From assembly GCA_025356505.1 (NCBI GenBank), contig JANXSV010000039.1, forward strand, positions 1-9,828: a DNA stretch of 9,828 nt, written 5' to 3'. The stretch's first letter is position 1. Each line of letters begins with the position of its first letter. This DNA comes from Methylovirgula sp. GTDB taxonomy: Bacteria; Pseudomonadota; Alphaproteobacteria; Rhizobiales; Beijerinckiaceae. Below the pieces are notes generated by a model, which saw only the letters and a list, made by a program, of their open reading frames with translations, did not search any database and was not told the origin of the DNA. Both the position numbers and the translations under genes were made by a program. Shown piece after piece: positions 1 through 8,061 of the stretch.

Positions 1-115
1 GACGGGGGACAAATTGTTCGCGCGGGACTGTCTCCAACGCCCTCAAAACGCCGGTATCGCGAATGCCGCGCGCTCGAAGCTTCATTACAAAGGCAAGCCG
101 CTCCTCGTTCGTCAT
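1..115 (-). CDS. pcm: Protein-L-isoaspartate O-methyltransferase, N-terminal fragment (cut by window edge)
   Basis: Only the first 38 codons are inside the window. From the ATG at 115 they read MTNEERLAFVMKLRARGIRD, followed by TGVLRALETVPREQFVPR. The pattern RGIRD..VL.A...VPRE.FVP is the recognisable N-terminal signature of Pcm, the SAM-dependent enzyme that methylates isoaspartyl residues in aged proteins so that they can be repaired. The methyltransferase core lies outside the window. The gene starts 13 bases after the surE stop, and surE-pcm is a very common bacterial pair, which supports the call. The ribosome binding site is weak (GAAGCAGCAG just upstream), so translation may be coupled to surE. 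The reading frame is too short for an automated ORF cutoff. Identity rests on the N-terminal motif plus the neighbour. Confidence 0.9.
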   Translation of the reverse strand, partial: MTNEERLAFVMKLRARGIRDTGVLRALETVPREQFVPR

Positions 116-128
116 CTAAACTGCTGCT

Positions 129-893
129 TCACATCAGGGCTATTGCAAATTTCGTAAGCGTCGGCTCGTCCGTGAGATCAAGCTTGAGCGGCGTCACTGA
201 AATTTTCTTGCCCGCAAGCGCTTCAAGGTCAGTCCCGTGTTCGTATTTAAAGTCTGCGCGCGTAAGTGCCAACCAGAAATAGGGGTTGTTGCGGCCATCG
301 CGTCGCTCATCAATATTGACTTCTGCCCCCACGCGCCGGCCTTGCACGCAAACGGCAATCCCCTTCATCTCGGAGGGCAGACAATCCGGAAAATTTATAT
401 TCATCACAATGCCTGGGGGAATGCCTTCTGCCATGATTTTGCCGATGAGTTCGGCTCCATAAGCTTCGGCATTATCCCACCGCAGCGCGTGACGCGTACC
501 GATGCTTCCATAGGCCTGGCTTAGCGCGATGGACGGAATTCCCAGCAACGTGCCTTCCATCGCCCCGGCGATGGTGCCTGAATAGGTCACGTCTTCGGCA
601 GCATTTTGGCCATGATTGACGCCGCTCAAGATCAAATCCGGCTTTTTATCCTTCAAAACGTGCCTTACGCCCATAAGTACGCAGTCTGTAGGCGTTCCCT
701 TGACGGCAAAGACATGGTCCCGCACCTTGCGAAGGCGCAGCGGATCGTTCAACGAAAAGCTGTGCGACACTCCGGATTGGTCAAGTTCAGGCGCAACAAT
801 CGTGACATCCTGCGATAGTTGTCGGGCAATTTTTTCCAGCACAACAAGGCCGGGAGCGTTGATGCCGTCATCATTGGTGAGCAGAATGCGCAT
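129..893 (-). CDS. surE: 5'/3'-nucleotidase SurE (254 aa)
   Basis: SurE is a metal-dependent phosphatase that removes phosphate from nucleoside monophosphates and is linked to stationary-phase survival. The protein starts MRILLTNDDGINAPGL, with the metal-binding Asp8-Asp9 in the NDDG motif. It continues with the Ser40 region (DQSGVSHSFSL), the KGTPTDC segment at 65-71, and SGVNHGQNAAEDVTYSGT (about 90-107), which carries the conserved Asn residues. The length of 254 aa is normal for the family. I chose the ATG at 893 because the family begins exactly with MRIL(L)TNDDG and AAAAGGA lies five bases upstream. A longer frame from a TTG at 998 adds 35 residues with no family counterpart and overlaps serS. 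The gene lies 91 bases after serS and 13 bases before pcm, the usual alphaproteobacterial order. Confidence 0.97.
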   Translation of the reverse strand: MRILLTNDDGINAPGLVVLEKIARQLSQDVTIVAPELDQSGVSHSFSLNDPLRLRKVRDHVFAVKGTPTDCVLMGVRHVLKDKKPDLILSGVNHGQNAAEDVTYSGTIAGAMEGTLLGIPSIALSQAYGSIGTRHALRWDNAEAYGAELIGKIMAEGIPPGIVMNINFPDCLPSEMKGIAVCVQGRRVGAEVNIDERRDGRNNPYFWLALTRADFKYEHGTDLEALAGKKISVTPLKLDLTDEPTLTKFAIALM

Positions 894-898
894 ATGTG

Positions 899-905
899 TC
901 CTTTT
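899..905 (-). promoter_or_regulatory. Ribosome binding site of surE
   Basis: On the minus strand AAAAGGA stands five bases before the ATG at 893. It settles the surE start at MRILLTNDDG rather than at the upstream TTG (998) or ATG (962), neither of which has a comparable site. Confidence 0.7.
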
Positions 906-984
906 GGCGCTAATCCCAGCCTTTTTGGAATAGGAAATTAGCCGGTGAGAGCCATTCCTCATAGGCAGAGTCAGGGTAACTTTG

Positions 985-3212
<2,228 letters not shown>

Positions 3213-3234
3213 CGTTTAGGTGCCAAGCTTCGCG

Positions 3235-4010
3235 TTACTCACCGACAGCCACCGCTGCGCCGCGCCGCTTTTCCATCCAGCGCACGACAAGGATCGCTCC
3301 CTCATAGAGGATGAGCATGGGCACCATTAGCGAAAACATGGAAATGACATCTGGCGGCGTCAAGATGGCTGAAATCGCCGTGATGATCACAATGGCGTAA
3401 CGCCGCTTGCTGCCGAGAAACTTCGAGTCGATCACCCCGATCTGGCCCAAAAGCACCAAAACGACCGGGAGCTGAAACGCGATGCCAAAAGCAAAAATGA
3501 GCGTCATGATGAGCGAAAGATATTCGCTCACCTTGGGTAAAGCTCGATAGTGACCTCGCCCGGCGTGTTCAACTGCTGCATGCTCACCGAGAAGCGCACG
3601 ATTGCAGGCATGACGCCAAAATACACAAGCATTGCGCCAAGTATAAAAAAGACGGGTGTCGCCACAAGATACGGGACGAAGGCACTCTTCTCGTGCTTGT
3701 AGAGTCCCGGTGCGACGAATTTGTAAATCTGGGTTGCAATGACGGGAAACGCGATGCAACCCGCGCCGAACATGCTCAGCTTGAGATTTGTGAAAAACTG
3801 CTCAAGAAAATGCGTCGCGATCAACGTCGCCTTATCGGCTCCCACCACCTGCGCGAAAGGCTGGGCAAGGACATTGTAAATCTGATGCGAAAAGTAGAAG
3901 CAGACGAAAAATGCCAACAAAAAAGCCACGAGCGCCTTAAGCAAGCGCGACCGCAACTCAATGATATGATCCATGAGCGGCGCTTTGCTGGCGTCAATTT
4001 CATCAGACAT
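3235..4010 (-). pseudogene. tatC: Sec-independent (twin-arginine) translocase subunit TatC, reading frame broken by a one-base shift
   Basis: TatC is the six-span inner-membrane receptor that binds twin-arginine signal peptides together with TatB. The first 157 codons from the ATG at 4010 are normal. They include the cytoplasmic N-terminus with MDHIIELRSRLLKAL (Glu18, Arg20) and the first cytoplasmic loop PGLYKHEK (about 101-108), whose Glu is a known signal-peptide contact. After TIEL the frame runs into YPR and a TGA at 3530-3528. The rest of TatC (LPKVSEYLSLIMTLIFAFG through ILTPPD and LILYE to GE at 3235) continues in the -1 frame. Adding one T to the TTT at 3541-3539 would restore IEL-LPKVSEYL and give about 258 aa, a normal length. 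No other damage is visible. The start overlaps the tatB stop by eight bases. Because tatA and tatB are intact, a sequencing or assembly error is more likely than true loss, but the sequence alone cannot decide. Confidence 0.93.
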
Positions 4011-4479
4011 CAGCTTTTGCAGTTCTTTTTGTTGGTTTCGTTGTCGCCGCTGTTTTCACTTGCACATCAGCCTTGCGCACGCTTGGAGCTTTAACGGCCC
4101 CTTTGGCTTTGCTGGAAAGACTAGCCGCGCGTTTGACGTTGGGTTTTATGGCAGGTTCTGCGAGCATGTCTGCGGCTGGCGGGGCGGGTTCCAACGGTTG
4201 AGTGGCCGGGACGATCGGCTCCTCGTGAGTACCGATAATCTTGTTCAAATCCGCTTTGGCGCTGTCTGAGACCGCCATGAGGTCCTTTTTCAGCGTATCG
4301 AGTTCAGCATCGGCCAGAGCCTCTTTGAACTGATTTTGGAAGTCCGCTGCCATGCGGCGCAATTTTCCTACTGCCTGCCCGACTTGCCGCAGAACGCTTG
4401 GGAGATCTTTTGGAGGTATAACCAGCAGCGCCACGACGCCAATGATCAAAAGCTTTGATGTGTCAAAAAAGTCGAACAT
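4003..4479 (-). CDS. tatB: Sec-independent protein translocase subunit TatB (158 aa)
   Basis: TatB partners TatC in the receptor complex for folded proteins carrying twin-arginine signals. The form is classic: a short N-terminal membrane helix (KLLIIGVVALLVI, about 9-21), a PPKDLP hinge (22-27), an amphipathic helix (SVLRQVGQAVGKLRRMAADFQNQFKEAL) and a long charged, Pro/Ala/Lys-rich cytoplasmic tail. The length suits TatB rather than TatA. Two family-typical positions differ. The residue expected to be Glu near position 8 is Lys9 (FDTSKLL), and the usual Gly-Pro hinge is Pro-Pro. The ATG at 4479 lies 18 bases after the tatA stop with only a weak upstream GAG. The stop overlaps the tatC start by eight bases, implying coupled translation. 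Confidence 0.95.
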   Translation of the reverse strand: MFDFFDTSKLLIIGVVALLVIPPKDLPSVLRQVGQAVGKLRRMAADFQNQFKEALADAELDTLKKDLMAVSDSAKADLNKIIGTHEEPIVPATQPLEPAPPAADMLAEPAIKPNVKRAASLSSKAKGAVKAPSVRKADVQVKTAATTKPTKRTAKADV

Positions 4480-4497
4480 AACGTCTCGAAAAGTGCC

Positions 4498-4728
4498 TTA
4501 CGACTTGTTTGAAGCTTTCGCCTTATCAATGACTTCGCCGGTCTTTCCGTCAATAGTCTGCATCGGCTCATCTTTGGCAACGGCATCATCCTCGGACATG
4601 CCTTTTTTGAAAGCCTTTATGCCCTTGGCAAAGTCTCCCATGACGCCGGAAATTTTGCCAGAACCGCCAAAAAACAGCATTGCCACGATTCCCAAAATCA
4701 GCCAGTGCCAGATACTAAAACCACCCAT
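4498..4728 (-). CDS. tatA: Sec-independent protein translocase subunit TatA (76 aa)
   Basis: TatA oligomerises to form the protein-conducting element of the Tat system in the inner membrane. It begins [20 protein letters not shown], a single membrane helix, followed by the hinge GGSGKIS and the amphipathic helix [17 protein letters not shown] (about 28-44), which is nearly diagnostic of alphaproteobacterial TatA. An acidic and charged tail follows. The length is normal (70-90 aa). GGAG at 4739-4736 stands seven bases before the ATG at 4728, so the start is secure. It is the first gene of the tatABC group and follows hflX after 106 bases. That gap holds no convincing terminator or promoter. 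In most relatives scpA-scpB, not hflX, precede tatA. Confidence 0.97.
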   Translation of the reverse strand: MGGFSIWHWLILGIVAMLFFGGSGKISGVMGDFAKGIKAFKKGMSEDDAVAKDEPMQTIDGKTGEVIDKAKASNKS

Positions 4729-4834
4729 AGCTATTCTCCGATGTCATAGCGCCAATCAACGCCAGATTTATCCCGAACCTATTCGCTCGCAGCGGCAAAA
4801 ACAAGGCGCGCCCAAACATTAAAGCGGGAGGGTA

Positions 4835-6250
4835 TTATGCGGTTTTTACCAAGGCTGCGGCAAACCTGCGGGACACTTGCGCGATACGCGATGGCGACAC
4901 CCGAAGCTCCAAGTGCATGGATCCATCATCCTTATCCAGCCGCTCGAGGATTTCAGTATTTTCATAGAGCCAGTTTAAGTCAGGCCCGATGGCTTCGGGC
5001 AAATCCAGGCTCAAAAGCGTTCTGCCTTGCGCCAGACGAAGCTCAATCGCCTGAAGCAGGCGATCTATGCCCTCGCCCGTTATGGACGAAACCATGATCG
5101 GGATGTTTTTATCGCCCCGCGAGTCAATAATCGCTTTCAGGTTTTGCCGGGCGTCGAGGTCAAGCTGATCAATTTTATTCCAGACCTCGATCAACCGGTC
5201 GTGATTTTCGACCTCGATCCCCAACGAACCAAGAATACGCTCAACGTCCACACTTTGCGCTTGAGCATCTTCATGAGCAATGTCCCTGACATGGAGGATG
5301 ACATCAGCGCTTATGACTTCTTCGAGAGTGGCTCGAAATGCAGAAACGAGCATTGTGGGAAGTTCTGAAATGAACCCGACCGTATCAGACATGATCGCCT
5401 TGCCGCCATGGGGCAGCTTCACCGAGCGCAGTGTCGGATCAAGAGTCGCGAATAGCATGTCTTGCGCGAGCACTTCGGCTTTCGTTAAAAGATTGAATAA
5501 AGTTGACTTGCCGGCGTTGGTATATCCGACCAGTGCCACCACCGGAAAAGGCACATCTTCGCGTGACTTGCGGTGGAGCCCGCGTGTCTTTTTCACGCTG
5601 TCTAGTTCACGTTCAATACGGATCATGCGATCCTGAATCAGCCTTCGATCTGTCTCGATCTGCGTTTCGCCCGGCCCGCCCAGGAAGCCGAAGCCGCCGC
5701 GTTGGCGCTCCAAATGGGTCCATGAGCGTACGAGCCGCGATTTTTGATAATTCAGATGCGCAAGTTCCACTTGAAGCGACCCCTCACGGGTGCGCGCCCG
5801 GCGACCGAATATCTCTAAAATCAATCCGGTACGATCAATGACTTTCGCGCCGAAAGCCTTTTCGAGATTGCGCTGTTGAACCGGTGACAGGGCACAGTCC
5901 ATGACAACAAGACTGACCTCTTTGTCCGCAACAATTTCAGCCAACTCGGCAATTTTACCCGTCCCGATGAAGGTTGCCGGACGGACATCGCTCAACGCAG
6001 TGAGAACAGAGGCAACGACATCGAGGTCAATGGCCAGCGCCAAACCGCGCGCTTCATCCAAGCGAGCTTCGGGGGAGCGAAGAGAATGAGCGCCTTCATC
6101 ATTCGAACGACCCCCCCTCTCTTTCAAGTAAGGCCCCACCACAAGGGTGTGCGTGTTGCGGGCGAGCTCGGCTTCGGTGTTCGCCTTGGCAGCCCACCCG
6201 ACAGAGGTCGTGACGTTGCCGCTTGGCTTGTTCGCTTTTAAGATATCCAC
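4835..6250 (-). CDS. hflX: Ribosome-associated GTPase HflX (471 aa, GTG start)
   Basis: HflX is a translational GTPase-family protein that binds the 50S subunit and splits stalled or stress-inactivated ribosomes. The N-terminal HflX domain (about 34-230) contains the Gly-rich FIGTGKI and the conserved GGFGFLGGPGETQIETDRR (about 185-203), preceded by a helical stretch. The G domain shows G1 GYTNAGKS (242-249), switch I FATLDPT (267-273), G3 DTVGF (289-293), G4 NKID (358-361) and G5-like SSITGEG (about 388-394). Length and order are standard. The start is GTG at 6250, nine bases after the hfq TAG and in the same frame as hfq. The nearest SD-like AAAAGG lies about 14 bases upstream of this GTG, so a CTG at 6256 or coupling from hfq is possible. 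Residues 1-33 have no clear family counterpart. hfq-hflX is a widely conserved pair. Confidence 0.96.
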   Translation of the reverse strand: MDILKANKPSGNVTTSVGWAAKANTEAELARNTHTLVVGPYLKERGGRSNDEGAHSLRSPEARLDEARGLALAIDLDVVASVLTALSDVRPATFIGTGKIAELAEIVADKEVSLVVMDCALSPVQQRNLEKAFGAKVIDRTGLILEIFGRRARTREGSLQVELAHLNYQKSRLVRSWTHLERQRGGFGFLGGPGETQIETDRRLIQDRMIRIERELDSVKKTRGLHRKSREDVPFPVVALVGYTNAGKSTLFNLLTKAEVLAQDMLFATLDPTLRSVKLPHGGKAIMSDTVGFISELPTMLVSAFRATLEEVISADVILHVRDIAHEDAQAQSVDVERILGSLGIEVENHDRLIEVWNKIDQLDLDARQNLKAIIDSRGDKNIPIMVSSITGEGIDRLLQAIELRLAQGRTLLSLDLPEAIGPDLNWLYENTEILERLDKDDGSMHLELRVSPSRIAQVSRRFAAALVKTA

Positions 6251-6259
6251 GCTCAGAGA

Positions 6260-6508
6260 CTACGCCTTTTCGTTTTCGTCGCCTTCAAACATGCGCAGCG
6301 GCGCACCAGGCATGATGGTTGAGATCGCATGTTTGTAAACGAGCTGGGCGTGCCCATCTCTGCGCAGCAAGAGGCAGAAATTATCAAACCAGGACACAAC
6401 ACCCTGCAATTTTACGCCGTTCACCAGAAATATGGTCAGCGGGATTTTCTCTTTTCTCACATAATTGAGAAAGGTGTCTTGGAGATTTTGAGCACGTTCG
6501 GAGGCCAT
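6260..6508 (-). CDS. hfq: RNA chaperone Hfq (82 aa)
   Basis: Hfq forms an Sm-like hexameric ring that pairs small RNAs with mRNAs. The Sm1 region runs from [20 protein letters not shown] through [11 protein letters not shown] to FDNFCLLL. The Sm2 motif is [10 protein letters not shown] (about 56-65). Proximal-face residues can be placed at Gln10, Asp11, Lys33, Phe44 and the YKH at 58-60. Rim basic residues (Arg18, Lys19, Lys21) are present. The short acidic C-tail is typical of alphaproteobacteria. The start ATG at 6508 has AAAGGA six bases upstream. It is separated from ntrX by 163 bases, long enough for its own promoter, and is followed immediately by hflX in the same frame. Confidence 0.98.
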   Translation of the reverse strand: MASERAQNLQDTFLNYVRKEKIPLTIFLVNGVKLQGVVSWFDNFCLLLRRDGHAQLVYKHAISTIMPGAPLRMFEGDENEKA

Positions 6509-6514
6509 TTTATT

Positions 6515-6520
6515 TCCTTT
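6515..6520 (-). promoter_or_regulatory. Ribosome binding site of hfq
   Basis: AAAGGA on the minus strand lies six bases before the hfq ATG at 6508 in an A-rich, probably unstructured leader. It fixes the start [11 protein letters not shown]. Confidence 0.7.
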
Positions 6521-6540
6521 ATTGTTAGGCTCTTATTCCA

Positions 6541-6569
6541 TTTAAATTTTGTCTAATTTACGGACGCAA
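6541..6569 (-). promoter_or_regulatory. Candidate sigma70-type promoter of hfq
   Basis: Reading the minus strand, TTGCGT (6569-6564) is followed after 17 bases by TTTAAA (6546-6541). These match the -35 and -10 consensus only in part (four of six each). The predicted transcript would start near 6534 and carry a leader of about 26 bases containing the hfq ribosome binding site. The position is right, but AT-rich sequence easily produces such matches, so this is a suggestion. Confidence 0.3.
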
Positions 6570-6575
6570 TTGTGA

Positions 6576-6600
6576 TGCCGCCGCGTGACGGCTCACGGCA
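6576..6600 (-). other. Bulged hairpin between ntrX and hfq
   Basis: On the minus strand TGCC-GTGA, loop GCCG, TCAC, a five-base bulge (GCGGC), then GGCA can form an eight-pair stem. No T-tract follows in the direction of transcription, so it does not look like an intrinsic terminator. It could be a weak or Rho-assisted end of ntrYX, a processing site, or chance in GC-rich DNA. Confidence 0.35.
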
Positions 6601-6612
6601 ATAGTGGCAACA

Positions 6613-6624
6613 TTCAACGTTGAA
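6613..6624. repeat. Perfect 12-base palindrome TTCAACGTTGAA upstream of hfq
   Basis: TTCAACGTTGAA reads the same on both strands and lies about 105 bases upstream of the hfq start in noncoding DNA. It directly abuts the tandem CATATTGT repeat. The symmetry suits a dimeric DNA-binding protein. I do not recognise the site as the operator of a known regulator. Confidence 0.5.
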
Positions 6625-6642
6625 CATATTGTGTCATATTGT
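6625..6642. repeat. Tandem CATATTGT repeat, ten-base period
   Basis: CATATTGT occurs at 6625-6632 and again at 6635-6642 (ACAATATG on the minus strand). The period is ten bases, about one helical turn, so both copies face the same side of the DNA. Next to the palindrome at 6613-6624, this could be a regulator binding region or a promoter element. Its function is unknown. Confidence 0.5.
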
Positions 6643-6671
6643 CTCAACCTACAATGACTCAAGGCCTCCGG

Positions 6672-8042
6672 TCACATTTCGATCTCGAGCGATCGCAATT
6701 TTCTGTGAAGAGCCGACCTTTCCATTCCAATGAACTCAGCGGTTCGAGAGATGTTACCGCTAAACCGATTGATCTGCGCCACGAGATATTCACGCTCGAA
6801 AAGCTCGCGCGCCTCCCGCAAAGCCATGTTCATGATTCGCTCGCCTCCCGATCCATTCGGCGTGGAGGGAACCAACGTGCCGATTTCTTTGGGAAGCATT
6901 TCCGCCGTGACCTCCGCATCAGGATCAGCGGTGATGAGAATCATCAATCGCTCGATATTGTTGCGCAGCTGGCGCAAATTCCCAGGCCAGTCGTGCGTTT
7001 GCAAAACCGCCATCGCCTCATCCGATATTTTCCGCTTCGGCAATCCAGCGTTTTGGGACATTTGCTCCATAAAAACATCGATCAGGTCCGGGATGTCCTC
7101 CCGGCGTTCGGAGAGGCTGGGAACGCGTATCGGCACCACTGAAAGCCGATGGTAAAGGTCTTCACGAAATTTGCCTTCCGATATGGCCGGTATCAGGTCG
7201 CGGCTGGTGCTCGCCACAATACGGACATCCACCTGAACCCGATTGGTGCCGCCCAGCCTCAGGAAGCTCTGGTCGACAAGGACGCGCAAGATTTTAGCTT
7301 GGGTTTCCTTTGGCATTTCACCCACTTCGTCCAGATAGAGGGTGCCCGTATGCGCTTCTTCTAATGCGCCAACTTTGTGTAATCTCCCCTCGCCGGGCTC
7401 TGAGCCAAACAATTCCCGCTCAACTGTTTCGGGTGTCAACGTCGCGGCGCTTAATATCACGAAAGGGCCATTCGTGCGGATTGAGGCCGAATGTATCGCC
7501 CGCGCGACAATTTCCTTGCCACTGCCCGGCGCGCCGGAGATCAGGATACGCGAATTCGCAGGTGCCACACGCTCGATCAGAGATCGCAACTGGTTCACAG
7601 CGCCGGACTTTCCGACAAGTCCCTCTGCTTGACCTACGCGGGATCGCAATTCGGAAACCTCACGTTTCAGACGAGACGTTTCCAGTGCGCGTTCGGCTAC
7701 AAGCACAAGCCTATCCGCTTTGAAGGGCTTCTCGATAAAATCATATGCGCCAAGTTTTATCGCAGCCACGGCTGTCTCTATGTTGCCATGCCCCGAAATC
7801 ATCACAACCGGCACCATCGGATGGCTGGATTTTATCAGTTCCAGAAGCTGCAGACCGTCAAGCGTGGAGCCTTGGAGCCAAATATCGAGAAAAATGAGCT
7901 GGGGACGCCGCAATTCGATAGCCGCAAGCGCTTCATTTGCATTTTTGCCAACCCGGGTGCCGTGCCCCTCATCCGACAGGATCCCGGCCACCAGTTCCCT
8001 GATGTCCGCCTCATCGTCAATTATCAAAATATCGCTGGCCAT
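6672..8042 (-). CDS. ntrX: Nitrogen-regulation response regulator NtrX (456 aa)
   Basis: NtrX is the DNA-binding partner of NtrY, controlling nitrogen metabolism, redox and envelope functions in alphaproteobacteria. The receiver domain (about 1-125) has Asp9-Asp10, phosphoacceptor Asp53 in FLDIWLQGS, the ISGHG switch (82-86) and Lys105 in EKPF. An AAA+ domain follows, with Walker A SGAPGSGKE (169-177), Walker B TLYLDE (234-239) and the FREDLYHRL arginine segment (292-300). A Fis-type helix-turn-helix ends the protein (about 424-452; GNISRTAEFIGMERSALHRKLR). The GAFTGA loop that NtrC-type activators use to contact sigma54 is absent: LFGSEPGEG (211-219) leads straight to RLHKVGALEEA. The start at 8042 gives MASDILIIDDEAD, as in the family. 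A longer frame from 8162 would overlap ntrY by about 100 bases. The gene starts 19 bases after the ntrY stop. Confidence 0.97.
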   Translation of the reverse strand: MASDILIIDDEADIRELVAGILSDEGHGTRVGKNANEALAAIELRRPQLIFLDIWLQGSTLDGLQLLELIKSSHPMVPVVMISGHGNIETAVAAIKLGAYDFIEKPFKADRLVLVAERALETSRLKREVSELRSRVGQAEGLVGKSGAVNQLRSLIERVAPANSRILISGAPGSGKEIVARAIHSASIRTNGPFVILSAATLTPETVERELFGSEPGEGRLHKVGALEEAHTGTLYLDEVGEMPKETQAKILRVLVDQSFLRLGGTNRVQVDVRIVASTSRDLIPAISEGKFREDLYHRLSVVPIRVPSLSERREDIPDLIDVFMEQMSQNAGLPKRKISDEAMAVLQTHDWPGNLRQLRNNIERLMILITADPDAEVTAEMLPKEIGTLVPSTPNGSGGERIMNMALREARELFEREYLVAQINRFSGNISRTAEFIGMERSALHRKLRSLEIEM

Positions 8043-8061
8043 GATGGATTTCGATCCTGTT

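Noticed and set aside
3528..3550. Programmed -1 frameshifting in tatC
   Set aside because: The codons GAG CTT TAC CCA AGG TGA contain no X-XXY-YYZ slippery heptamer in the zero frame, and neither CTT nor TAC can re-pair one base back. TatC is not known to use frameshifting. A missing T is simpler.
3235..3759. Separate 174-codon gene downstream of the tatC stop
   Set aside because: Its first 73 codons are an out-of-frame reading of tatC. Only the last 101 are meaningful, and they are the TatC C-terminus.
4729..4834. Promoter or terminator between hflX and tatA
   Set aside because: GGCGCGCC followed by TTGTTTTT looks terminator-like, but the palindrome has no loop and forms no stem of useful length. 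The TTGTTT...TAGGTT pair is too poor a promoter match to call.
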